From: Saccoglossus kowalevskii
Taxonomy: Eukaryota > Hemichordata > Enteropneusta > Harrimaniidae
NCBI RefSeq assembly: GCF_000003605.2
Contig: NW_003144331.1
Coordinates: forward strand, 1-31,918
Reading direction: 5' to 3'
Length of the DNA stretch: 31,918 bases
The position numbers were made by a program, and so were the translations under genes. The notes under the pieces are model-generated. The model saw only the letters and a program-made list of their open reading frames with translations, searched no databases and was not told where the DNA came from. Positions 22,834 through 31,918 of the stretch are shown here, one piece after another. Position 1 is the first letter of the stretch, and every line of letters starts with the position of its first letter.

Positions 22834-23157
22834 ATGTCTTTTGAAAACAGCAGAGCCAACGGCAACGATTCGGTCGGTCCCAACACCGATTTTAACTCCT
22901 ATTTCGACAGAGACAAACCCCGAGATCCCCCACCAAGTTCAGATGATGTGGACACAAGCGCGAAACGGAATGCAAAGAAAATTGTCAACGACTTTATGGG
23001 ATCTACTACGGCCCATGGGCTCCCGAGGATATTTGACGGGAAAGGAATTATCGTGGCGATTTTCTGGACGATAATATTCCTAACAGCGCTAGCGGTATCA
23101 GTGTGGCAAATACAAAAACTATTTAAACAGTTCATGGACAGGGATGTTAACGTTAGG
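22834..23157 (+). CDS. Exon 1: N-terminus and TM1
   Basis: 108 codons. It ends in [35 protein letters not shown] and a charged stretch (DRDVNVR). HG before TM1 is the conserved gating dipeptide of DEG/ENaC channels. Donor GTAGGT at 23158, phase 0. Confidence 0.92.
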
Positions 23158-26100
23158 GTAGGTAAAGGGTATTCTAATTGAAATCTGCGTTTACGTTTTG
23201 CCCTCATTGATTTACATTATGGGGTTGTGAAATTGTATTTTTTTCTCTTCTCCCACAACAAATTTATTTTCCCAATTCCCCCAGCCCATCAGTTTTCATA
23301 TGTGTAAGCCCTAAACTATTCATTTTCTCAGTACTGAATCAACACAAGACGTCCCTATTGTTTGCAATTAACTATTGTCGTAGTATGTCCCTTCATGCCT
23401 ACTTGAATCAATGCCATTGATAATAGTTATTTTTTCGGTAAGTGAGTGGCTTAACTTTATTTTTTCAGATTAAAGTGGTGTCTGCAACAGGTCTACCATT
23501 TCCAAGCGTTTCGATATGCAATACGAACAAATTACGAATGTCCGCCATAGCAGAGTCGCCATACAAGCAACTCATAACAGTTGATACAGAAATAGTTCGG
23601 CCATACTATGGTAGGTCGATTACCTTTTCTTCTGTCAATGATATATATGAATAGAGGCGTATCTACACATGATTCGATGTAGCTGATAGTAACTTGCCTA
23701 TTTTTTCCCGAAACGGGTATTTTCGAGAATGGTTATATCAGGCAAAGTCCCTCAATATATCTATCTGTGGTAGAGGGATTGTGTATCATGTCAGGTGTTT
23801 TGAGTAAGTTTGCAATACAATGTAACCGACCTTCTAGGATGAACGAAGCCTGCGTCAGTGAGCGTCTTTTTTTTTTTTTTACAAATCTATCTAATTATAT
23901 TCCTATTCTGCAGTTACTTTCTTTGTATCAGGATGTATGTTTTTCTATTCATATCTATCATTGAAAAAGGGTACTTTGTCCGGAATATCTTGTACTGCCT
24001 TTTTCTGAAAATTATTATTTTTGAGAATGTTACATTTCAAGTTGTCCAAATTGTTAGGGCAGTTATAAGTGTTATTTTGTGGTAATTTAAGTCATTATAC
24101 ACATTATACATTATACACACTCTTTCGAGATATTACAAATCGGTCAGTTTTTACTCCTCATACTTTCTTAAAATATAAATACGCATGTAATTCCATTGTA
24201 CATTTTATTTTGTTTACAAAGTGTGTAATATACCCACCTTCTATGTTCATTTTAGCACATATGTGTATTGAAGGTGACTTCCGTTGCAATAACAATGGTT
24301 GTATAAAGAGCTATTTGAAATGTGACGGGTATGATAACTGTAGAGATAGAAGTGATGAACAAAACTGCAACTACGGTGAGTACATCGCGATACATATGCA
24401 AGGCGTATAGACCTTTCCCGTGACGTCAATGGATATCAGGGACTTAGTGTGTGTACGTTATTATAAATATGTACGATTTTATGTGCTTTATTGTAAGTAT
24501 GCACGTTATTGTAAGTATGTACTCACAAGTATGTAGTTACGTAAGTATGCACGTTATTGTAAGTATGTGCTTTATTGTAAATATGTGCTTTCATTGTAAA
24601 TATGTGCTTTATTGTAAGTATGCACGTTATTGTAATTATGTACTCACAAGTATGTAGTTACGTATTGTGTGTACGTTATTATAGGTATGTACTTATTGTA
24701 AGTATGTGCTTCATTGTAAATATGTACATTATTGCAAATATGTACTTTATTGTTATTATGTACTCACAAGTATGTACTTACTTATTGTGTGTACGTTATT
24801 ATAGGTATGTACTTATTGTAAGTATGTGCTTCATTGTCAATATGTACATTATTGTAAATATGTACTTTATTGTAAGTCAAAATTATATACCTTATTGTAA
24901 TTCATTTTACCATGAGGATGTCATTGGGTTTATTCACAACATTCCATTGCAGGCAAATGCGGTCTCACGCAATTCAAGTGTAACACCGGAAGTCCCCTAG
25001 GCGCATGCGTGGATGAAACATATAGATGTGACCGAATTTTGAACTGTTATGGAGGTGAAGATGAAGACAACTGTGGTAAGTTAATGTTCTCTCCAATAAT
25101 ATTAAAGTAGCGGGATAGTCTATTTTGTTAGAAAAAAAATTGATGAAGGCTCGAGTCAGAGCAATTATGGCCAAATCATATAGATGTTTGAAAAAGGCTT
25201 TTTTTTGTGTAGACTGTATTTGTTTAAAGTCACATGACTCTAAAAATAAACAGATGTGTTAAATGCATAACGTGAATACAAACGCTATTAGCATAACTAC
25301 TGTTATCTTGTTGAAAAAAAAACATTGTAAAGAATACGTCATGGAGTATAATTGTTAGAGTGTTTTGTTTCTTCTAATTAATATTTCCATCATTTCTAAA
25401 ATGGTAACTGTTCCTGCTATTTAGTGTCTCCGTGATGTCACGTTCGTATTTCGGACAATGTTTTAAAATACGGGAAACATTTGTAGAAAAAATCAAAATG
25501 CAACTTAGGAGCTGTTTTTTGGATTTAAGCAAACTGGAGTTGTTCAGAATTGAAAATGGAGAAAACGGCACTTGTGTGAGTCTGTAATTTCTGCAAGATT
25601 ATCGCATGTTTTAACATTTACAGTTAATTAGATTGAGGACAAATACATAATTTGAAATATTGTCATGAAGTAAAGATAGTGTTTGAACAGTGTTTGTTTT
25701 AACCGATTTCAGGAGACTTCCCTTAGAAATTTGTAATTGAAAAACGTAGGAGCTAATCTTCCATCACACCCACTTGAGCTTGTGCTGTTGTATTGGACAC
25801 AGGTACTATGAGTAACAGGCACAAAAGGGCCCATCCTGCTAACTTAAATGTGTTGATTTTTGGTACCTGAAAATTTACTTACGCGATCGTTACTGGACGA
25901 TCTACCGAAAATTCCTTTATCCATAGCGTGCGCGTCAATCAAACGCAGCGACAGTGCCACATAACGCAGTGGGTGCTTGGAAATGTTTTACTTAAACAGC
26001 AATGAACTAGATTGTCGCTTTCCGAATAAACAAGGGCACTACCCAAAGACACGAAATTAGTTCTTACACGAATTAGGATTTAGGTTTCTGTTGCGAATTT

Positions 26101-28568
26101 GTAATCATATCGCAATTTAATTACACGTGATCTTCATCCACATCACACCTTCGCATACTAGTACATTCATTTTATATGACTTAAATATCTTCAAGAATGT
26201 AAAGACAAAAAGGAGTTCAAATGTGTGACGTCGGGCCGCTGTATTGCGCTATCCAACCTGTGTAATGGTGTAGAAGACTGTGTAGATGCTAGCGACGAGA
26301 GCAACTGTGAGTAGTTTGGTTTAATGAAAACACTTCCACCATTTACTTTGAATCATTCGCTTAAGAATGAGGCGCGCCCGATAGAGCGAAATCTGTCCAG
26401 AAATCAGTTTGTTAAACTTTGCTTCTTTTTCTTTGTTTTTGTTTTAGTAAGCCTATTTAATTATGGGCAACCTAGTCATGAAATTCTCACAAATTACTAG
26501 TAATGGGGATGATTTTAATCCATTACTGTAACATTCACATGTACGTCTTGGGTGAAACACTTAAAATTATTCAGTCAACAGAAATGACTCCTCTAAAATG
26601 GCATAATATTCAACGAAATCATGTATGGAATGCACATCTTATTACGGCTGACCACTATCATGTTTAATCCAGTTTAAAGACAGAACAATGTTGACGCAGT
26701 CCACAGAACAGTGATGATTATTATTTTACGAGCACACAAATACCGACTCATCTCTGAACTGTGACAAGTGTTAATCTATGCCACGACGGGAGCCCACTCA
26801 ATGAGTGAAAATACCGTACCTATACGACAGGTTCACACTGCCCTAATGTATATTTCTAAATAAAACACACCAGGTACAAAAGGCGGAATGTACTGCGCAG
26901 ATGATTATTTCCAGTGTGATGATCAACGGAAGTGTATACCACCAAGTTGGCAATGTGATGATTACAGTGATTGCGATGACAACACGGACGAATTGGACTG
27001 CGCAACACAATCTGCAGGTAAAAAACGTAACCTATGTTAGCATCACATTTGGGCTATGAATTGCAATTGCATGTGACATTCAAAGTGTTATTAACTTATT
27101 AATGTTGATAATAACTCGACAATTAACGATGCGCATTGCATTATACGATATTTTATATAATGCACGCCATATTTCACCGGCTAAACATCGGTTAACTCAT
27201 GGTCGCGTGCAGGTCACGGCATGCAAACCCGGAGCGCGAAACTCGAATGGTTTATTTGATGTAACAATCAAGTACCTATGATTTCATTATTTTGTACCTC
27301 GGCTGTTCTGAATTTAGGAGTTTTATCAATCAATTTGTCACAGTTAATACGCATAGCTTAATTTGTAGTAAATTTGTTGTCGTACTTTCATATACAATGT
27401 CATAACCTGGTTACGTCATTTAGCCGCAGAATGTCCAAAAGGGTCATTGGCTAATTCAAGACAGCCGTGATGTAAACGGTAGTAATTCGTACGACACATT
27501 ATTTTCGATTTTCGCAATAAGGAGAAACATGTTTATATATATGCATTAACATATGTTTTACTCTGTTCCAGGAGAAACAGGTATTGTGGTTTGCTCAAAC
27601 ACAGAATTCCAATGTGATGCAGCGAACTGTATCCCACTATCGTGGAGTTGCGATTGGTACCTAGACTGCCTCTCGGGGAACGATGAAGAGAATTGCGACG
27701 ACAGCGCAACAAACGGTACGCGCATTTAAACATTGCAAATATTCTGTTCAAACTCACCCTAAATAAATGTTGGCAAATTATATCGTGATCATGAAACACA
27801 TTTTTACAAATATTTCTACATTGATTATTGCTTATATGCCACACAGATTGTGACTCGGATCTATTTATGTGCGATGACAACACGTGTATTGTGAGTTATT
27901 GGGTATGCGATGGTGTGGCTGACTGCTTGGACCAGACTGATGAAGCGGAATATAACTGTGGGTATGGAAGCGAATCTTCTAACGGTAATTATTGGAGCAG
28001 TATTTGATTTGCTGTTTAGATAACATGACCTCTGGTGTAGGTTATTTTTATATCCAATATTTCAGGGTTCTTTGCCAGATCCAATGATTTTATCCTTGTC
28101 ATCGTGATCACCACAGTACGTGGGAGGCGAGAATGCAATTTTGACGCTTTTTGTTAAAGCGATAGGGTTGGCACCTGCGCACGCGCGGGAATTGAGTCCC
28201 AGGCGACGATAACAACTCACGCTAAAAACGCAAAGGCTCATAGGTAGACGCTTGTTTGAAAACAATGACACGCCGTGGCCATCTGAGGCATGCGCAGGTG
28301 ATGACTCCCCCGCTTTAACTTTCATTTTATAAAAATAATTGCCTTGCAGCATCGAATGAAGTTTTGAACATATGAAAGCTGAATTAGCCACTAGTGGTTT
28401 TGGCGACATTCCACGTATTTTTTTTTTAGCTAAGACTGTATTTAAAAAAAAAACTTCTTAATTAACTTGGAAAACACAGCGTATAGTTGGGCAATAGAAT
28501 AAATTCGCTTGTGATGTTTCACAATGGTGGAATGAAATTTAAAAACAGGGAATGTAGTTTATCTGCAG

Positions 28569-28614
<46 letters not shown>

Positions 28615-31600
28615 TATAATGCACTGGAACCATTATCAGAATTCTGCATGGCTATATATGTTTTCTTACCATATAAATGTTAAAGAACGTTCTCATTGGA
28701 CGTGTATTTGCGGTAGGTAGTCTTCAGAATGTGTGTTACATATCCGTCAAGCATTGAAGATAAGATTACATTTAAAACCACTCGATAGAAGTCAGTCCAA
28801 AATATGTTGTTGAATTTCTATTACTTCATGATAAAATCTTATAAAAACACATGTTAACACTGTGGTTACATGGCTAAATCCGGTAAACTTATCAGATTTG
28901 GGGCTGTGTCTGCAGTGATTTGCGGTGGAGATAATGTGCTTTTAAAATGTTGGCCAGGGGTAGGGTTGAATCCACGACTTCATTCACAGTAAGTGGAATT
29001 CAATCGAATTTTCAAAAAAAAATAAATAAACGTAATCAAATTATGTCTTCAAAGCATAGATATTTGACAATTAATGGCAACTATACCCCAATGCTCAATA
29101 TACCCCACTGTGTTTATGCAATTTGTGCTGCATGATGCGTTCATACATTTAGTGTTATTGTAAGACAATCTGTTTCTAAATCACCGCAATTTCGTGTTTT
29201 CTTTAGTTTATCGTGGTATAAGTCTACAACGTACAACATTTTTTATGATATACTTTGAGTGTCGTACTCTGAAGGATAAATCTAGCGACAATAACACCCC
29301 GCAAAGTAGTGAATATCTACTGTAAATAGATTAATTATTCACTGGGTTTTAATTTTGCTTATTTCGCTGACTGGAAAATGCGCTAAATTAAAATTTAGCA
29401 TAGAACACATTATCTAAATGATAAAACCGTGAATTTAAAACCTACTGAATATGCCTGAAATGGTAAATCAGCGAAATGAAAACCCAATATGTTATACCTA
29501 CTAAAAAGTAATATGACGTGACTCTTCTGAATGTATCGCGTTGTAATTATGTATTGTACCTTTAGGTAATTGTGAGACCGAAGAGTTCCAATGCAACGAT
29601 ACTAGCTGTATATCACAGTACTGGGTATGTGATGGGTATAGTGACTGTGAGGACGGTGAAGACGAGGATGGCTGTGACAACAGTATGTTAATATGTATTG
29701 TTTCTCTGTAAATGACAACTTATACTGATTTGCGTTGTCTTGTTTTGGCATTGTATATCGACTTTTTTTTTTAAAACCACGCGCTGGGTCTGCGTTTTTT
29801 TGTTTTTTGCGACGCGCAACATAGAGGGCGCTTCAATATGATAGACATACGTGTACATGACAATAACGATTGCTTGAAATGTCCCCTTAACTCAGTAGAA
29901 TGTTATTCAATAACAATATTTTCAAATCTGTTTTCATCTGTAAAAACACATGACATAGTATGCTTCATCAATACCATATGCACTCACATATCTTGTTAGT
30001 TATTGGAGGAGTGAATACAAACAAACAAACAAACAAACAAACAATTATTTCCTTATATGTTATAACTTATATGTTAGTATATTTGAATAAATTAATTCCT
30101 AGAATGCACGTGTTAGTAAATTTGAATCAGTGAAAATTAGACATACCAATCACGAACTGGTTGTGGAATACATAGTCATTTCAGGCTGCTGTAACTGTAT
30201 TATTGATGTTATTTTCTTTCTGTTAGGCGACATTTAAAATTAAGTCGATATTTACCAACTGAGTAGATTATAATAATTTGTATGTGGATTGCTGGCTCAC
30301 GTACGCAAATATAAGTAGCACATATATACAATAGAAATAATAATCTCACAAGACTCGCAATAAACAACAATTAAATTAAAGTTGCTCTATGAGTATAAAG
30401 GCATCATATCGGGGGAAATGCAGCGGATTTAATTTACATGTACATACAATTTGTCGAGGACTTAACTGTTAACAGTAAATGAATAAATTGCTCATGCGTG
30501 TTTCTCGTGTGACCTTCTAAATATTGTGACCGAAATTTGTTTCTGAGATGACCCCAACAAGGGGATTTTAAAAGAAAAGAAAATTTATCCTCAACTGCTG
30601 AAAACTGTCTATAATATGTTTCTTTGTCTAGAATCTCCGAATCCATTTCTTAAATCCTTTCAACTTTTAGACCGATTTCCAGTGGAAAACCAGTCGATAA
30701 ATGTTTATTTATCGCTTGCCCTGTTTGCCACACACCAAATCAACGCCCGCTTTTCGCAAGACCAACTGTATTTCAGTTGGCCAGAAGCGTTTTCCTCGAT
30801 TGTGAAATTCGACATTCAAAAAATCTCTGTAATTATTACCATAATGTAACTCGAAAAACGTCACTATATTCAAATGTGTCTGTATCTCAAATTAGGTGAA
30901 GACTTCTTTGTCTGCGATGGAGGAAATCGGACAATACATGTCAGCTGGATATGTGATGATTATGATGACTGTGATGACGTAACTGATGAAGACCCAGCAA
31001 ACTGCCCAAGTAAAAAAAAAATTATATCTATTTCTGAAAGATTGTCTCAAGAATAAAAACGTGTCTACTAGTAGCTGCAATGCTTCTAAGCGGCGCAGTC
31101 TTCGTGGAGTGTGCGCTCGGATTTCGTGATCATTGCATTTTACCCGCGTTTTATACATCACGTGGGACCTCTCGGCGACAACCGTGACTGTGACACTCTA
31201 ATTGATGTTACGGTTGATAATAATTAGATTATAATTCACACCTTAATGATCAGAGTATTCTGAGCGTTTGCAGATGTTCTCATATAACCAATCTTCACCC
31301 ATTGCTATATTGACGTTTTGCATAAACTCAACCAATGTTCATTCTATCATTCACAGATTCTACGTTAACTGCAACGACAAGTCGTAAGTTTTATAACGCG
31401 AATTTTTCCTCAGCATTAGTAATATACGATTGTCATGATTTCCCATTAACAGTGAACAATGTTGTATTGCTGCACTGATTACCTTGTCCTACTCTAAATA
31501 AGTTGATTCATGAGAAACAAGCACATAACAACCATTATAACTTGTAACTTCTACAACAATACTCACATGGACTACAACTCAACAAACTTATTCAACGACC

Positions 31601-31859
31601 CAAGAGCGTCAATGTTACCCCCGCATTCGGAGATATCACAAACAATCGTAAGAGTACGGGTTATCTTGGTGACGGTCGTAGAAATCCATTCGCACAATTG
31701 CGCTATCATTTAATAATGTCCCGTTTATGTCTATTATTTCAGCTCCTTTATCATTCTATTGTCAAACCTCGGGTGAAGAGCTGGCATGGAAGTACGTGTG
31801 TAACAACGTTGTGGATTGTGATGACGCAAGCGATGAAATTAACACAGGATGTACAAGCG
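22834..31859 (+). CDS. LDLa-repeat DEG/ENaC-family sodium channel, copy 2 (3' truncated by window edge)
   Basis: Exons are 22834-23157, 23469-23610, 24256-24375, 24953-25075, 26196-26306, 26874-27017, 27572-27715, 27847-27984, 29566-29682, 30896-31009, 31357-31383 and 31743-31859, giving 540 codons with all phases consistent. ATG 22834 is the first in frame after a TGA at 22765 and has A at -3. Order in the protein: a 66-residue acidic and proline-containing cytoplasmic N-terminus; the gating motif HG (residues 61-62); TM1 (about 71-91); the FPSVSICN block (about residues 118-126); then nine LDLa modules, one per exon, the last two with four cysteines. The rest of the channel should follow to the right, by analogy with copy 1. 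LDLa modules bind calcium and protein ligands in other receptors, so the array likely acts as a ligand-binding extension of the ectodomain. The exact ligand is unknown. Confidence 0.9.
23469..23610 (+). CDS. Exon 2: first ectodomain strand (FPSVSICN)
   Basis: A 142-nt exon (acceptor TTTTTCAG, donor GTAGGT, phase 0 in and 1 out). [17 protein letters not shown] matches the family's FPAVTICN...R block directly after TM1. Phase 1 at its end starts the run of phase 1-1 LDLa exons. Confidence 0.92.
24256..24375 (+). CDS. Exon 3: LDLa module 1
   Basis: 120 nt, phase 1-1, acceptor TTTTAG, donor GTGAGT. Six cysteines in LDLa spacing ([17 protein letters not shown]) with the DRSDEQNC calcium-site end. 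Confidence 0.93.
24450..24890. repeat. Minisatellite of about 19-21 bp carrying splice-donor consensus
   Basis: Repeats of TTATTGTAAGTATGTGCT-type units with higher-order repetition (a block of about 120 bp recurs near 24660 and 24780). Seven exact GTAAGTATG words are present. It lies in the intron 24376-24952, starting about 75 bases after the real donor. The open frames of 68 and 132 codons across it are repeat artefacts. Confidence 0.85.
24953..25075 (+). CDS. Exon 4: LDLa module 2
   Basis: 123 nt, phase 1-1, acceptor TTGCAG, donor GTAAGT. Six cysteines ([26 protein letters not shown]), with a longer loop between cysteines 2 and 3. Confidence 0.92.
26196..26306 (+). CDS. Exon 5: LDLa module 3
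   Basis: 111 nt, phase 1-1. Acceptor TTCAAG, donor GTGAGT at 26307 splitting the last cysteine codon (T at 26306, GT at 26874). Six cysteines; [10 protein letters not shown] and DASDESN present. Confidence 0.92.
26874..27017 (+). CDS. Exon 6: LDLa module 4
   Basis: 144 nt, phase 1-1, acceptor ACCAG, donor GTAAAA. Six cysteines ([29 protein letters not shown]), followed by a short linker ATQSA. Confidence 0.92.
27572..27715 (+). CDS. Exon 7: LDLa module 5
   Basis: 144 nt, phase 1-1, acceptor TTCCAG, donor GTACGC. Six cysteines ([28 protein letters not shown]) and the linker DDSATN. Confidence 0.92.
27847..27984 (+). CDS. Exon 8: LDLa module 6
   Basis: 138 nt, phase 1-1, acceptor CACAG, donor GTAATT. 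Six cysteines ([30 protein letters not shown]), then a Gly/Ser linker. Confidence 0.92.
28066..28410. other. GC-richer island in the intron 27985-29565
   Basis: Clearly higher GC than the surrounding intron, with CGCACGCGCGGG near 28177-28188. A minus-strand frame of 115 codons covers it but shows no family signature. It may be an inserted element or a regulatory island. Confidence 0.3.
28571..28610. repeat. Perfect AT dinucleotide repeat, 20 units
   Basis: Forty bases of uninterrupted AT, ending six bases before the point that aligns with window base 1. Confidence 0.98.
29566..29682 (+). CDS. Exon 9: LDLa module 7
   Basis: 117 nt, phase 1-1, acceptor TTTAG, donor GTATGT. Six cysteines ([28 protein letters not shown]). 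First coding exon inside the duplicated segment. Confidence 0.93.
30896..31009 (+). CDS. Exon 10: four-cysteine LDLa module 8
   Basis: 114 nt, phase 1-1, acceptor ATTAG, donor GTAAAA. It retains [14 protein letters not shown] and the DVTDED calcium site. Cysteines 1 and 3 are absent, as in copy 1. Confidence 0.88.
31357..31383 (+). CDS. Exon 11: micro-exon linker
   Basis: 27 nt between CACAG and GTAAGT. It encodes a Ser/Thr-rich spacer that differs from copy 1 at one internal residue and at its last base, changing the junction codon from Ala to Pro. It is optional, since skipping it keeps the frame. Confidence 0.55.
31743..31859 (+). CDS. Exon 12: four-cysteine LDLa module 9
   Basis: 117 nt, phase 1-1, acceptor [22 protein letters not shown] and DASDE are present; cysteines 1 and 3 are missing. 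It is the last exon inside the window; the channel exons should follow beyond it. Confidence 0.87.
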
Positions 31860-31918
31860 GTAACAAAATAATACAGTTGTTGATATTTTCTCAATTTATA
31901 CTACGCTTTATCGCGCAT

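Larger units (their letters stand above)
28617..31918. repeat. Tandem duplication, copy B (pairs with 1-3302)
   Basis: Second member of the 28,616-bp-period duplication. It carries the LDLa exons 29566-29682, 30896-31009 and 31743-31859 and the micro-exon 31357-31383. It begins directly after a 40-bp perfect AT repeat and a short AGTTTA spacer. Confidence 0.95.

Noticed and set aside
24451-25000. Two overlapping frames rich in Met, Val and Ile
   Set aside because: They are translations of the minisatellite, not genes.
28062-28409. 115-codon minus-strand frame
   Set aside because: It lies within an intron of the channel gene on the opposite strand, with no recognised domain; kept only as a GC-rich island.

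Overview
This window is nuclear DNA from an animal. The genes are split into many short exons with GT-AG introns, the background is AT-rich, and introns and spacers carry minisatellites and palindromic repeats. The protein families (DEG/ENaC sodium channels and LDL-receptor class A repeats) are metazoan. The tandem gene copies, compact introns and repeat content suggest a non-vertebrate, probably a marine invertebrate, but the species cannot be named from the sequence alone.

The window holds two same-strand (+) copies of one unusual gene. It is a DEG/ENaC-type channel whose extracellular loop carries a long array of LDLa modules. Copy 1 (950-9780) is cut off by the left edge. It shows the last three LDLa modules, the rest of the channel ectodomain, the pore helix TM2, a stop codon and a poly(A) signal. 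Copy 2 (22834-31859) is cut off by the right edge. It shows the start codon, the cytoplasmic N-terminus with the His-Gly gating motif, TM1, the first beta-strand region and nine LDLa modules. Bases 1-3302 and 28617-31918 are near-identical with a period of 28,616 bp, so the two copies arose by a recent tandem duplication (or are an assembly artefact of two haplotypes). Read together they outline a protein of roughly 900-1000 residues: N-terminus, TM1, about nine LDLa modules, finger/thumb/palm ectodomain, TM2, short C-terminus. LDLa modules bind ligands in a calcium-dependent way, so the inferred role is a cation channel with a large ligand-capturing headpiece.

Between the genes (9793-22320) the sequence is mostly AT-rich noncoding DNA. 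It holds two damaged coding stretches: a minus-strand exon with a small barrel-like domain broken in a homopolymer (17147-17405), and a plus-strand proline-rich exon with a C-terminal PPPY motif, broken by one stop and one frameshift (18584-19651). There is also a weak unrecognised coding-like stretch (21982-22223) and several hairpin or MITE-like palindromes. A 165-bp palindrome-bearing repeat in three tandem copies lies immediately upstream of the start codon of copy 2.

Introns of the channel genes carry a 30-bp minisatellite (about 5576-5756), a decayed GATGT-type repeat (about 6440-6920), and a roughly 20-bp minisatellite that repeats a perfect splice-donor consensus (about 24450-24890).
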